64,000 bases of DNA from Steinernema hermaphroditum (taxonomy: Eukaryota > Nematoda > Chromadorea > Rhabditida > Steinernematidae): NCBI GenBank assembly GCA_030435675.1, contig CM059621.1, positions 14,508,001 through 14,572,000 on the forward strand, read 5' to 3'. Under the pieces are notes generated by a model, which searched no databases, had not been told where the DNA came from, and worked only from the letters and a program-made list of their open reading frames with translations. Below, one piece after another: positions 9,545-22,810 of the stretch (position 1 is its first letter; every line of letters starts with the position of its first letter). The translations under genes and the position numbers were made by a program.

Positions 9545-12500
9545 GCACTAGTACGTCACCAACTGCGATCGTTATCTCAAGGACCCCAATTACTTTCACT
9601 TTCTCACTTATTTTGTGAAAATTCAAAAAAAGAAAAACTAGTTTTTCTCGGCGATCACTATCTGTCGACAAGCCAGCTTTCAACAGGAACAGTTACAGAC
9701 CGACCCGGCCAGTGACCCACTTAGCAAATCCACTTTTTGTGCTCCCACATCCAACCGATCGCCATCCTCACTTCGCGCAATTACAGCGACTCTCTGCAAA
9801 TCTAATGACCTCATTAAGCTTTTTTGCTTCTGTTAAATGTCGTTTAATGAGCTAATTGGGGGCGAGTCGTCATGAAACTCGCAGCTGGTCCTGATCTATC
9901 CTCTTGAGCCTTCAGGTCCAAGCTATCATGCGTGAAAGTCCCTCAAAAAGTTCCAAACACACCGCCAATCGAGCCCTCGCGCTTCCGTCCCAGTTGGTAA
10001 GACGTGCAAAAGCGTCACTCTTCCGCCTCATTCGGTGCAACTCTCTGCAATCATAAGGCAAGGACGCGAAATTCAATAATCGCTGCAAATGCAATAAACG
10101 CGCTGATGATGTCATCGGCGCCACTTCATCGCGAAGAAGCTTTTCAGCTCATCAAATTGGTAGCAAAAAAAAAGAAAAAAGTGTAAAGACAATGGGATTT
10201 GTCCTCTGAACGACATAAAAGCGTTCATGACAAGGCCAGTTTCGTAATTATCAATGTAATGAAGCAAAAATTCACAGGTAAAAAGGTAGTTTTATAGATT
10301 TATAGAAATGGCCCCTTTTAGATAGCTCATACAGTGTGCAAAAGTAGCAGAAAAGATCAAGAAGGTCTTCGACAACCCACTTTGGACAGCAAAAGTGAAA
10401 GGATGAACCGCTCTCTACACGTGCAGAGTGCTTCAAATGAGGTGTGTTGTGTCCGCAACCTTCATTGTCTCGTAGGGTTAGACCGGTCGTTCGTAGAAAT
10501 TTCGATAAAAGTGAAGCTGATCCTTGCAACGATAGCCGTGTAGACAGTACCGGCAGCTCAGACAGAGAAATCTCATTATAGACATGTGTAAGTGTTTGTT
10601 TCGTAGCAGCTGCATAAAGCAGCCATAAAAGAGAGAAAAGAAACCTCAAAAATGCAAATTCCAATGCTCTCCAAACAGTGGAATATATCTTAAATTCCTT
10701 GGATGAAAATGTCAAATTATAGCTAAGTTTTGCCCACAAAAAGGCATATTTTTTACACTTATGTCGGCATAAAAGTGAACATACAAACGGCATAAAGTAG
10801 CATAGTCCTTCAGAAGATGCCAGCTTTTGAAGAGAAGGAAGACATCGACATCTAAAGTGGTCGTTCGCCTTTGAAACCAGTTTATCCACGCGCAATTAAC
10901 TGTCAAACGAGCGTCAAACCGCGCTATTTGAGGAGAGTTGTGTAACATATGACTTGATGCTTTTGAAGACACTTTCGAAAAAAGCGACGAGATTATTGGG
11001 AGGATGGGAAACAGGAATCTAAATTGCGCAATATTGAGTAGTTGTGGTGAGTCAGTTGGGGCTGGAGCTTAGGGTTAGATTAAAATTTGTCAGAAAAATC
11101 GGCTTTTTGAAAGAAAAAACAGATCAAAAGTAGGAATTCAAAAACTGTGAAGGTCACCTTCCACATTTGCAACCCCAAATCCGGTTTCCAATCACATCAT
11201 GCTTCATTTAATTTGGACATTTGAACATTCAATCGTTCAATCAAGTTGTCAAAAGACCCCCATAACATACCGTATCGATGGTGATATAACCCCTTTCCAT
11301 ATTTACTACCCGAGTCAAGTAATCGTATTCGCCTTTCGAATTCCACAAAACCTGTTTGCCTACTTTCACAGCTTCCACAACGTCCTACACACCTATCGTG
11401 AAGTATTACGATGATGAATTAAGTTATTTACAAACAGAACTCGGCGGAACAACACACAGAGACCAGATTCACAATGAGGGTTCGATGAGAACCGGAACAA
11501 AAGACTTTGTTCATGTCACCGCAAAATTGTGAGAAGTGACATAATTAGGAAAAATGCATGCATTGCACGGTTAATCGGAATTAAAAAAATACTCCGCTCC
11601 TTCTATGCCCTCTCGGAGCCGGGGCGATCATTGTGCCAACGCCGGCCGAGCACGAACGCTCGCCCATCTCATTTCTGAGAGAGGCGATGGACATCCGATT
11701 TCAATTGATCATTTACTTTTCCGTTCAATAGGAACAATCAACAAAAATAATGTTTTTAATTCGGAAAAGAATACAGAAGCTAGGAATATTCCAATTTAAA
11801 ACATCCAGTAAAACCCGAAAATAAATAGGTTGTTGTTGTAGGAAATATTTATCGCAGCAAAGCTGCGAGGTATCGATAGGTACGCTTGCAATAATGATGT
11901 TTTAGGATATTTGTTTGCAACAGTGATGCAATCCAAAATCCTCTTAGGGTTATTGGAAAAAGTATTATGACTAAGCGAGCATTCGACACCTTCCACAGAA
12001 CTTTTTGGACATGAGAAATACCCCCGAATTAGGGCTATGCAAGATGAGACCTACCAACTTCGAGACTCGAGACTAAAATGAAAATCTCGTGACGAGGCTC
12101 GAGACCCAAAAAAAACTTGAGACCTCGAGACTTGCACATTCCTGCTCCGAATGAGTCAGTATCTTCTGATTGGGACCTAGTTGAGTTCCGTCCAAAACTC
12201 CAAACTTGCACATCCCTTATACATCACATCAGCGCAGACAGAAGGATTCCCGGAAGGCGGCAATCTTGACAATTAATAATCTCGAAAAAACTGGTTACGA
12301 CAACGGAGAAAGTGACCACTTCATATGCGCGAAAAAGCACTTCAACGTCGTAAATCACTACAACCCTGCACTGATTCGTTACACACAATTTTGGACTACG
12401 CTGATGCATTCAAAAATATATGAGAAAAGGTCGTTTGACTTGGATGACAGCGCAGTTTTCTGGATCTTTAATTAATAAACGTCAAGTTCAAAATATAAAA

Positions 12501-13004
12501 ACCGTACAGTAGGTCAAATCAAATCGCAAGTCTAGCTCCAAAAACTACAGAGATTTGAGCATTGTGAAATTAATGTATAATTTGCGCAGGAAGGGGAAAG
12601 TAATCTCCAAAAGTAATAATACAAGTGGTAATGCAGAATATTTCACAAATTACTTCCCTTATTCTACTGAACGACAACTGAATATAATGGACAACACAGA
12701 GTGTTGCTCGAAATTTCTAGAAAAACAAAACACCAACCAAAAAAAAACTAATGTAGTAGCGCGATGGGAAATCAGTACCCACAAATCTACCGGCAATTAC
12801 GATATGAGGATATTTAGAGGTAAGGTTATTGAGTTTCTACTTGAGTCCTGCTTTATGCTTCAGAAAAAGATTTCATGGATTCCGACGCAGACTGGGAATC
12901 GAGCAGGCAGTCAAAAACAAAATAGAATGGAAAGGTACGCTTCGTAAAATTCAAAAATATTACGCGGTCATACTTCACTATTTACATGCATTGAATTACC
13001 ATCA
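9545..13004. other. Gene-poor AT-rich region
   Basis: No coding gene is supported; open frames are short and lack family signal. From 12040 to 12140 there is a cluster of CTCGAGAC / GAGACTCGAGAC words. Similar GAGACTC words recur near 42440-42500. Confidence 0.4.
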
Positions 13005-13244
13005 TTAACTCCTACCTTCTTCTTTTATAAAAACGGATAAGAACCAACCTCTGACAACAGTCCCGATCCCGTGTTTCAGCTTGTCAAAGATGCTTCCATC
13101 TTCGTGGTGCTCCTCTTCATTAACTGATCTCGCCACCGTTCCGTTCTCCCTTTCCATCGTCTCGAGCAGAAAGTCGACCTCGTCCCCGCTGGCGAGGTCC
13201 AGGCTCGCCGCCACGAGAACCACGAGCACGAGTGCCCTCAGCAT
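13005..13244 (-). CDS. Small secreted peptide precursor
   Basis: Seventy-nine residues. The start MLRALVLVVLVAASLDLASG is a clear signal peptide, followed by an acidic segment (DEVDFLLETMERENG) and a C-terminal amphipathic stretch (SIFDKLKHGIGTVVRGW). The ATG at 13244 is preferred over an upstream in-frame codon at 13451 because it places the hydrophobic core at the N-terminus. A GTAGGA near 13019 could be a splice donor, in which case the last residues differ. Role unknown; peptide hormone, antimicrobial or matrix functions are all possible. Confidence 0.5.
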   Translation of the reverse strand: MLRALVLVVLVAASLDLASGDEVDFLLETMERENGTVARSVNEEEHHEDGSIFDKLKHGIGTVVRGWFLSVFIKEEGRS

Positions 13245-13249
13245 CGCCG

Positions 13250-13850
13250 TCGCATCGCCTCCTCTTCTTCTTCGTCGTCGCTTCGGAGCGCGTTCTGAAG
13301 ACAGAGTCAGTTCCAAGTGGACGTCGTCGGTTGCAAACGAGCGCCGACGGCGGCGCGGAGGAGGGACGCGTCGAATTAATGTGTCGTCGTTCGGCCGATT
13401 TATTATGCGAGAAGTGAGTGGCGGGAAAAACTGGTTCCACCTCGAGAGCAAACAGATGTTGTTATAGTATAGCGAGCGGGGCGGACGGTCATCGAGGCGA
13501 TTATCGCGCGATTAGCACCGTTTCATTGTGCGAGACGGGGTTAAGCGCCGATTAGGGGACAGGAAGACGGATGAGTCTAAAAAAGGCGAAATAACAGTCG
13601 CGGCGGAATCGGTGGCGCCCGAGGACACGATGGCGCGGATTAGAGACAAATATAGAGTTGGTCTTTTGGGAGTGCGGTGGTCGATGGTGCGATAAGATGT
13701 GATAGGTCTTGGTCTGGATTAGGAGCACTTAAGAAAGGTTACTCAAAATAGAGGACATGTATTCTGTGGAAATAGTTGAGGAAAATCTGAAAAGTTCATA
13801 AAAGTTTAATTTTGCACCAAAAAGGGAACACAGATAAGAAAGAGTCAAAT
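13250..13850. other. Upstream region of the secreted-peptide gene
   Basis: GC-rich sequence with CGTCG-rich words up to about 13700, then AT-rich. No second gene is supported. Confidence 0.35.
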
Positions 13851-13869
13851 TAGATTGCTTTGATATTGA

Positions 13870-14830
13870 TTTCCAAAATCACCGCCCAATAAATCGAGTT
13901 GACTGTGACTTGAATGAATTGATTTCCCGAACAGAAAGAGTTCTCTTCATTTCTTTGAGAGTTCATTCCAATTACTCTGCTTCGATCACTTGCAAAAATT
14001 ACTCTTCAACAAACTGATTTGAACGAATAGCCTAATAAGTAATATTTTTTGACACTTACTACCTTCGGTCTACGTTTCAAGTTCCAAAAATTTCAGTTTA
14101 ATCCTCAGCTTTGATTTGACGTTGCACTAACCAACTTTCAAAAACCACCGTCTAATAAACTGACGTGAATGAATAGCCTAACAGTGAATGTTTTAAGTTC
14201 AAATAAAATCGTGAAGTTACCTGGGAACTACAAAAATTTCAGCTTGATCTTCATATGCATGTTCGCTGTTGTCATGGCAAAACATCTCTGAATGGTCCGG
14301 GTTCGAGAAATACTCGATTCTAACATTTCAGTAACTTCAATGTGGAAAGTAGATTCATGAAAATATGTATCTCAAGCGGATGTAATGAAATAGAGTACTG
14401 TATTCTGTGACTTTTTTATTCAAATTTGACCTGGACAACGAAGTTCAAAAATCACCGTTCAATAAATCGACTTGAATGAATAGCCAAACAAGAAATACGG
14501 TATTTTATACCAACAAAAGGTGCACTTTATAAGCCATATTCCTCAAATTTCACTTACTGCCGTCGGTCTATAATTTGTGGCCGTGGTTGTGTAATGCACA
14601 ACGGATTGATCGTAGTAAATGCACGATTTAAGTTCATATAAACTCGCGAACTCAAAGGCTTCAGAAAACAAATTTCAGCTTATTTTCAGCTAGTAAAATG
14701 TTCACTCTGTCCTCTGCCAAAAATGTGAAACGTTCTTTATTCCAATTAGGTGCCACTAGCCAATATTCAAAAATTATCGTTTAATAAACTGACTTGAATG
14801 GATAGCATATCAAGAACAAAGCGATTATCT
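13870..14830. repeat. Decayed repeats carrying an AATAAACTGACTTGAATGAATAGCC-type motif
   Basis: The motif family (AATAAACTGA-TTGAATGAATAG) recurs near 13890, 14012, 14152, 14459 and 14779, each preceded by CAAAAATTAYC-like sequence. Copies also occur in 21850-22220. Spacing is irregular (about 120-320 bases), suggesting an old long-period satellite or multiple insertions. Confidence 0.6.
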
Positions 14831-15393
14831 CTTTTACGAAAATAGCGATTGCCTTCAAAAATGAAATGGAATGTAACGTCTATAGACGCAAACGTCGCAC
14901 TTCAATAGACGTTACTCATCCGAGCGGACCGAAAGGGAATTAGCAGAAGAAGGAGAAGGGGATGGACGGCAGAGGAGAGGAAAACACGCGAATCGTCGGC
15001 AAGGAAATTAGCGCTGTTTGGACCTTTTTGCAACCTTCGGCGACGGAAAACGCTTCGGAATTAATGGTTTTTTTATGGGGGCGGCGGGGACAACAATCTT
15101 GACGGGTTTGCATGCCTGAGTGGGTACGTGAAAGCGAAATGATGGAGTGGGGCTTAAGAGTATTAGGTCGGTCCGGACTAAAGACTGTTCTGATGTGGTC
15201 ACCACATTGTCGGTTCATTGGCCGATGGATGCATTTCTCCCGAAATAGAAGTAGTCAAACACAACACAAAGGTCGCATAGTCTAGTGAAAGTACGGCTTC
15301 TTCTTTATGCCTAGCGGCTAATGGTGTTACTGAGGATCTAAATCGAAAGTAACAAGAGACGAAGACGATTTCCAAAAGTATCTATTGGAGCAG
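14805..15393. repeat. Segmental duplication A, copy 1
   Basis: About 590 bases nearly identical to 22218-22810, including the hairpin TAACGTCTAT...ATAGACGTTA at 14875-14907. It contains GC-rich sequence unlike its surroundings. No intact coding sequence is seen; open frames on the minus strand differ between the two copies by frameshifts. Confidence 0.85.
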
Positions 15394-15399
15394 TATCAA

Positions 15400-18300
15400 T
15401 TCAATACAATTGGAAACGAACACAGAAAAGAGTAAAACTGAAAAATTCCACGTTGACCGCCAAAAATAAAAAGAGTTAGATAAAGCGCCCTTTGAAATAC
15501 ATATAGCTAACAGGCCAAAAACGATTAAATGCGCTGGCTTTCTTCATGTCCCTGAACATCTGATGCCAAAAAAAAAACGAATAGGAGAAGAAACAAACTC
15601 ATCTTAAACGATACGGTAGTGTTACATTTGGATCCTGAACATTTGAGTACGAAGCAGATTTACCAGATTATGTATGGAATCCATAAAAAATAAAATACTC
15701 TTATAGTAGCGATTCCCAATAAGCTCTCCGTATTATGATGGCCCTCGTGAGAACCGCTTCGCGTTCCAGAATGTTCTATCATATCCGTTAAATAAATGAT
15801 TTATTTCAGAGGACAAATGTCTTTCCTATCCCGCCCCATAAAGGGACCCAAAAGCAACAGAAAGCGAACCTTCCAAGATGTGCAAGAAACTAATGTATTC
15901 CTAGGATTGACAAATGGCGTTTCTTTTCGATGACCTCCCATGATCCATTTCGCGATTTTAACTCTCCATAGAAGATGAATTCGCGGAGGGCATTTGTGGA
16001 ATCAGGCGAAGACACTCAGAGAGCCGAAGAGTTTTGCTCTTAAAAAGGCGAGAATCCTCATACACTGTTAAGTTGTGTTATCGACAGAAAAAGCACCGCC
16101 TGCATGGAGGTTCTATGATCAGAGTGGCTCGCTTCGAGAAGCCGTCATGAATTGTTAAAGAGTAAGATCGGCCTGCTTTGATTTGCTTTGGTCAGTTCCA
16201 TGCTATCGCGACATTTTAGCTGAAGCTGAACTTTGTTAGAAACAACGAAGAAAGAAAGAGACGGCAACTAAGCACGCCGTTTATCGGAAACGCATCGTCC
16301 AACGTGCAAAAATGTCTACTCCTTGCAAGAAGTTCATGTGTTCCTGGTCATGATCCTTCGTCCTACAGACAAAAATGTGATTTATTCCAAAATTCGCCAT
16401 TCATAAAGAGACGAATTTTAAAGGAGAAGGGAGATCCTTTGCGACGGTGATGCAGACACAAAAATTATGAATTAACATCAAGGACACACGAGCGACACTC
16501 TTTCTCTGGATTTCAGCGCAAAAGTTCAGAAACGGCTGAGTAGAACAGCAAATAACTGTTATAATACGTATATCATCTGTTTGTCCACAGTGATTCAAGC
16601 GCAAGAGAGATAGTATGGATTAAAACGAAAAAAAGAAGGTATGATCGACGCATAGAAATCATGACCAGAAATGCTAAGTTTCGCTGCAGATAAATTCAAA
16701 TTGTCATGGCTGACTAACGGCTAAGAGAACCCTGTGAACACGACGAAATGTACAAAACTGATCTATAAATATATAATAGAGAACACCATCTGAGTGATGA
16801 GATGACCATACAAAAATCTTCCTGAGTTTGAAATTTGAAAATGAGAGCAGAATTTTCAATGATCACTTTGGTCTGCGGTCTGCAAAACTGTTCGTTCAGT
16901 GCAGTTAAATCTACTACAAATTTAGATATATCATCATGCCATATGTAAGTCACATGAACGAGCAAAAATCAGATCGTTTTATTCACTTCTTGCCACTAAT
17001 CAACGAATGAATATAATGGGGATTGTCCAGAACTGAACGAATAAGCACGTCCAATTGAATGCCTAAAGCAAATAATAAAGCAACAAAAAGATTCACAATA
17101 CTAAAATATCCTCAGTGCATATCTCGGCATTCCCAATCCGAGTTACCGATAGTGTTCTCTTTTTATACGTTACACGAAAACGTCGTTTTCATTGGAAATC
17201 GTTACAAAATGAAGAAGACGACGGATCGTAATTCTATCAGTTGTGCACTCGATCAAGGGAAAGAACGAACAAATGTGGTATGCGCAGCGATCTTTGTCAT
17301 ACTTTAAAGTCTTACCGTCTTACTGTTACGTCGGTTACGTTAAAATGCATCCACCATCGAGGGTCCTATGATAAGAATTGTGTGATGGACGGACATCCTT
17401 TCGCCTTACCTACCGCAACAATCGCTGTGTTCGTCATATATCAAAGCATGCGGAAATTGTAAAAAAGATGCCCACCTAGCAACTCCACGAGCTCACTTCT
17501 ACTTTACAGAAATAAAGGCGAAATCTGGAAAAAATGATCCAAAAAGTCTCGCAAGTCTAACAGCGGTACTGTGGCGATGTATGACAGAAAAAAGTTATGA
17601 ATTTAACGCTCGCTGTGAACTTCAGAAATTACACTATAATTCAAAGCAGTTTGGCTTCTTAGATGTGATTTTAAACATAACGAGCACAATGTTCACTGAA
17701 AGCCGCTCTTCGCAATGCCTGGAACGAAATCTCTCTTCAATCCAATGGCTTTCGTTTTCCAATTGTCTAGGTCTCGCCACGACCTATCTACCGAACTGAT
17801 TGCTCCCTCTCTGCTCCCGTCTAGTCTGGCATTTAGCCACCGTTACGTCGACTTGTTTTAGTGTGCCCGAGCTCGCATTGCTCATACCATGTATCGTCTA
17901 AATACGTCTAATTACCCAAGCTGTTCTTTTTTGCGAGCTTAGAACATAATGTTTAGGACAACCATTATGATTCCCCTAAGCAAATTTTGTAGATTAAATA
18001 GATTCAAAAAAGTAGATTTATATAGATACTGTCTGTATCTCAATAAATCTACAGCGCAAAAAGTGTTAGCATCCATCTAATACCGCCAAAAATAAAAAGC
18101 AAGCAATCAGACACCAGGAAGCTCATAGAGATTCGTAAACATTAGCTGTGTGAGAACTTCATAGATAGCGAAATTCAATAATTCCATGAAATGCAAACAG
18201 GTGTTAGGTCCATTGCCCTTTAAAAAGTATTCAAAGTAATGAATGTTACATGAAGGGAAAAGCTGGCAGATCTAACATCGCAGTTGCAAAAATTACTAAA

Positions 18301-18583
18301 GAAACCGTTTTACTTTGCGAGTGAGTGTAAAGACGAAGATGGCAAAAATGGAACAGGAGAAGGAGCCAACAATAATGTCATAGGAAGCATTGCTTAGATG
18401 TGTTTCAAATCATCTGTGAAATCAAAAAATCCATATATGTAAGACAGAACCTCAAGCTCTCAATAATGGATGTCAGCCCGACCGCCTCACAATTGGAAAG
18501 TTAATGAATATTACATATATGTAGTAAAACGCCATACACCGCTTCTCTGTTTTCAAAAATAATTTAAATAAGCAAAGTGTAGA
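15400..18583. other. Gene-poor AT-rich region
   Basis: No gene is supported on either strand. Stop codons are frequent and no splice-linked frames were found. Confidence 0.4.
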
Positions 18584-19310
18584 CTCATTATGTGCACAAA
18601 ATCGATCAGCATCGATCAGCATCCTTTCGGAAATAATGCAGAGAATCACTTAAAGACAAGACAATGAAATGAACACCACGTTCGACAACCAAAAATTACA
18701 ACATCAACATGGATTCAACATGAAACGACCTTGGCTTGTACCAGGACAAAAAAAAAAATCGGCATTTCGGATTACGCTCTAAAAGCGCTTATCATGCATG
18801 CGCGTCGTCCTTTCTCTTTTTTGAAACGCGGCGCGTCGTGAGTCACGCGAAGTGACAAACGCGATTACACGGCCGAGGAAGAGGAGAAGGAACCGGCCAG
18901 ATTAGCGCCACCCAGAAGGGGAAGTGGATTAGGGCGGCGACAAACGCCGACGGCGTCGGGAGAGAGTGTGACCGGCGATGCCAAAACAAGAAGCCCTCTT
19001 CTTTTGCTCGCCAAACTCGTCCCGCGGTGGCGCCTAACAGTCGTGGCAGGACCATTTAGGGTCGTGTTTACTCTGACAAGTGCCTGCTGACCTTGTTTAG
19101 GCGGTGAGGCAACAGTTCCGATGGAAACGTTCCCGTGAGTGGGAAGGTCAGTTCTGTTGCGAGACCCTGTGGGCGCTGTTACACCTGAAGTGGAGAAGTT
19201 AACTGGTAAGTAATTGATCGATGTGCTGAGAAGGTAACTGGGAAAGGTGGGTGTACAGAAAAGTGCACGTCGGAGGCACCATAATGACCGATAGAGCGGA
19301 AGACAAGAAC
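18584..19310. repeat. Segmental duplication B, copy 1
   Basis: About 720 bases matching 27721-28437 at high identity. The GC-rich core begins at GCGGCGCGTCGTGAGTCACG. The longest minus-strand open frame is interrupted in the second copy, so it does not look like a conserved gene. Confidence 0.85.
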
Positions 19311-19442
19311 AGTTGACAGGCGTAAGAAGAGGGAGAGAGTTCTGTGGTCGGGTCAGTTGTATGCGAAAGACGATACACATTACAAAAATGGAAGCAAGAA
19401 AACGAGAGAGAAAAGTAAAATAGAAGTTCATTTTTACTTCCA

Positions 19443-19712
19443 CAAATCTGGACTACTTATATGGGCATATAATCTGGACTACTTATTGGGCATATACAAC
19501 GGGAGTTAGAACATGCCATGACTATCAACGAGTCCCAAGGACAAACCCTAGAAAGGGGGGGGGGCATCTATCTAGAGGAAGAACTATTTGCCCATGTTTT
19601 ATTTTCACAAGTTACCAACACCACTGGAGTCGTACTGCACCTACCTCAATCAAAAGTAACTAATGAAAACCCTACTGTTCGAACTGTCGTGTACCGAGAA
19701 GTACTTCAGTAA
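19443..19712 (+). pseudogene. Helitron/PIF1-type helicase C-terminal remnant
   Basis: From 19518 the frame reads MTINESQGQTLERGGGIYLE, which is the motif V/VI segment of PIF1-like helicases (typically TINKSQGQTL). It continues through FSQVTNTTGV to TVRTVVYREVLQ, matching the usual Helitron C-terminal end pattern. The upstream helicase and Rep domains are absent. Just before it lies a direct repeat, TCTGGACTACTTAT...GGGCATATA, at 19447-19495. A truncated Helitron is likely. Confidence 0.6.
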
Positions 19713-21540
19713 AGCAATATTTGAATATTAAAAAAACGTGCAAAAATATAAGTTCATCTTCACTGCTACAAATTTGGACACGACTTGAATTGGGAATGTT
19801 GAACAATTTGGACAAGTATGAGTCATAAGTAATCTGTAGTCGCCGGACTACTTATTACTTATTGGGTATGTATGTTATCAGGTCCGGAAGCAACGGAAGC
19901 ACGCAATATTTGATATTTTAGGTTGTCCTCAAAACTGATGCTCATCTTCAGCTGGGAGCAGTTATTTCATTCTCAAAAATACAATATACAATACCATAGA
20001 GCTCATCTTATACCATAGAGAAAATCATCAAAAATACAATATCTGCGTAGATGAGAATAGTGTTAGAATCATCAGTTTAAGCAAAAACAAATACAATCAT
20101 ACAGATGGTTCGTGTTGAAGGCAGAACTCCAAGCCGTTCTGAAATTTTAAAATATCAATACTATAAGTGACCTTATCATTCAACAGAAATGCTGCATAGA
20201 AGCTCACCGTTCAATCCGAATTCAAAGGCGCGCAGATCTGTTTAGGAGAATGGGTCTCGACACGATTCGCCTCTGTGACAAGGGCTGCGGGCGAGCGAAG
20301 CGAGCCTGTAGAAGTGTTTCTTTGGGTGTTTTCAATCATTCTGAAACTTCCACACCGCAAAAGTTAACCTGTCGCGCAGCCCCAACATGGCTAGTCAGCA
20401 TTAAAATATTTCTTCGACAGGAAGTGAAAGCGCCAGTAAACATAGATATGGAAATGGAGTTGTAAAATGAAAGTTGTAAACGTTGACTAACGTTTTCGAA
20501 GACCTGTTGAAATCCAATATGTATATTCTGTATCACTGCAATGAAGCTTTTGGAAAGCAACTCCAAAGATGTACAAGATGTCCCAAAAAGGGGCATCTAG
20601 ACAAAAGTCTAGAAAGCCATTCAGAAACTTCAGACAGACAATTGGTGTCGGTTTCTTTTTTCCGACTGGTCTCACGATTGAATGTTAGCGGAAATGAGAT
20701 GTGGCACTTTTTTTTCTGTCTGAATGCCCTTTTTTGGGCCACATTGCAAAATTTTAGAGCTGGTTCCCAAAATTTACTCGAAGTAATCAGATGACTTGAT
20801 TATCGAAAAGGTACCGTATTCAAAAATTACAAAACGTACTTTCACTATTCCGAGTTTGAGTTAGGATTATAGCTTTGGAACTGAAAACGAAAATGCTTGT
20901 GAACCCGGCATAAAGACGACCAATATCGTAATAACAATGATAAGCGCTACATGGATGCGAACCACGGGCACATGAACAGAGACAACATGGTAACGGTGAT
21001 TCGTAAAATATGGATATTAAAAAAATCTCTAAACGGTGGCAAAAACCAACGCTGGTGTCGTGCCAACATCAACATTTTCCGATGCTCAAGCCAAATGAGG
21101 AGTGAGACGTGGCGACAAGAAAATTCTACACACTTGATTGGTGGTTATATCTGGGTGCAACTTTATGTAAATTTAAGAGATTGCAAAATAAATCTAAATA
21201 TAAAATCTAAACGGTGACAACAGCTTGCAACCAACACAAAAAGTCCTGCAATTCCAGAACATCAGTAAAACAATCTTCTTAAAATGTCTAGAAAAAGCAT
21301 TCAAACCAAGTTCGGCTTCTGTTTAGTCGGTACACTCCCCACACCGGTCGAACTTTCTGGTCAATGATATGAAGCAGTGATCCTAATCGAGTCTAAGTGA
21401 CGAAACTGGTCATCAGAAGGCTAAAAATAAAAAATTTTGAATGAAACCGAATCTATTTCATTCACGCAAACTGACCACCTGTCGTTTCTGAAGTTGGCAT
21501 GCTAATCGCATTTGCATGGTTCAAGTACACGCTTTCAATT
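19713..21540. other. Gene-poor region with dispersed repeat fragment
   Basis: No gene supported. Bases about 20283-20398 resemble 36985-37085 (GAGCCTGTAGAAGTGTTTCTTTG versus GAGCCTGCGGAAGTGTTTCTTTG, then TTCCACACC), marking a dispersed repeat family. Confidence 0.4.
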
Positions 21541-21579
21541 CAAATAGAGTCGTGAAGTCCTCAGAAAATTGTAAAAAAT

Positions 21580-22810
21580 TTCAGTTTAATCAGCATATGC
21601 ATGCTTGCTGTTGGTACGTCAACTCTAACATTTAATTAATGGACTTTTTTATATGGGAAGTGGAAGACAAAATGCGTAAGGTTTTTATTGGAATTAGGAT
21701 GCAGGACCACATTTCAAAAATCATAATTAAGCTGAATTTAAAATGTTTCTGGTTAGATTTGAGGAATAGATGATGGAAAAGATTCCAGAACGAGATGCAT
21801 TTCCTTGAGAGTTTATTTCAATTAGGTTGCTTTGACTATTTTCAAAAATTACCCACCAATAAACTGACTCGAATAAATAGCCAGTGAATATCAAGAAGTA
21901 AATGAATATTGAATAAAAAATATTGAATAAACAGACACGAATGAATACTGTAATAAGAAATGAGTCTGGTTCGCTGTTGGTATACTCAACTCTGAACGGT
22001 CCGGGATCGAGAGATACTCGATTCTAACATTTCAGTAGCTTCAATATGGGAAGCACATTCCAAAAAATATTCCAAAGATGTATCTCAAGTAGGTTTGATG
22101 AAATACAGTATGAAATACTGCATTCTGTGACAGAAAAGTGAAACGCGTTTTTATTCCAATTGGACTGTTCCAAGTACTTTCAAAAATTACTATTCAGCAA
22201 ACTGACGTGAATGAATAGCTTATCAAGAACAAAGCGATTATCTCTTTTACGAAAATAGCGATTGCCTTCAAAAATGAAATGGAATGTAACGTCTATAGAC
22301 GCAAACGTCGCACTTCAATAGACGTTACTCATCCGAGCGGACTGAAAGGGAATTAACGGAAGAAGAAGGAGAAGGGGATGGACGGCAGAGGAGAGGAAAA
22401 CACGCGAATCGTCGGAAGGGAAATTAGCGCTGTTTGGACCATTCTGCAACCTTCGGCGACGGAAAACGCTTCGGAATTAATGGATTTTTTGGGGGCGGAG
22501 GGGACAACAATCTTGACGGGTTTGCATGCCTGAGTGGGTACGTGAAAGCGAAATGATGGAGTGGGGCTTAAGAGTATTAGGTCGGTTCGGACTAAAGACT
22601 GTTCTGATGTGGTCACCACGTTGTCGGTTCATTGGCCGATGGATGCATTTCTCCCGAAATAGAAGTAATCAAACACAACACAAAGGTCGCATAGTCTAGT
22701 GACAGTACAGCTTCTTCTTTATGCCTACCGGCTAATGGTGTCATTCACGATATAAATCGAAGGTAACAAGAGACGAAGACGATTTCCAAAAGTATCTATT
22801 GAAGCAATAT
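21580..22810. repeat. Segmental duplication A, copy 2, with diverged left part
   Basis: Bases 22218-22810 are nearly identical to 14805-15393. To the left, 21990-22150 is a more diverged match to 14270-14410 (both contain AGATACTCGATTCTAACATTTCAG-like sequence). The two loci therefore probably share a longer ancestral duplication of unequal age or conversion history. Confidence 0.75.

Noticed and set aside
9237..9683. 148-codon minus-strand frame overlapping the membrane-protein exon
   Set aside because: It reads through a tRNA-like repeat in a different frame from the spliced model, which has a clear transmembrane helix and in-phase exons.
10272..10895. 207-codon minus-strand frame in the AT-rich region
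   Set aside because: Phe/Leu/Cys-rich low-quality composition, no homology recognised, no splice context; likely chance.
13120..13467. Open frames on both strands around 13.1-13.4 kb besides the secreted peptide
   Set aside because: They arise from CGTCG-rich sequence and lack signal peptides or splice support.
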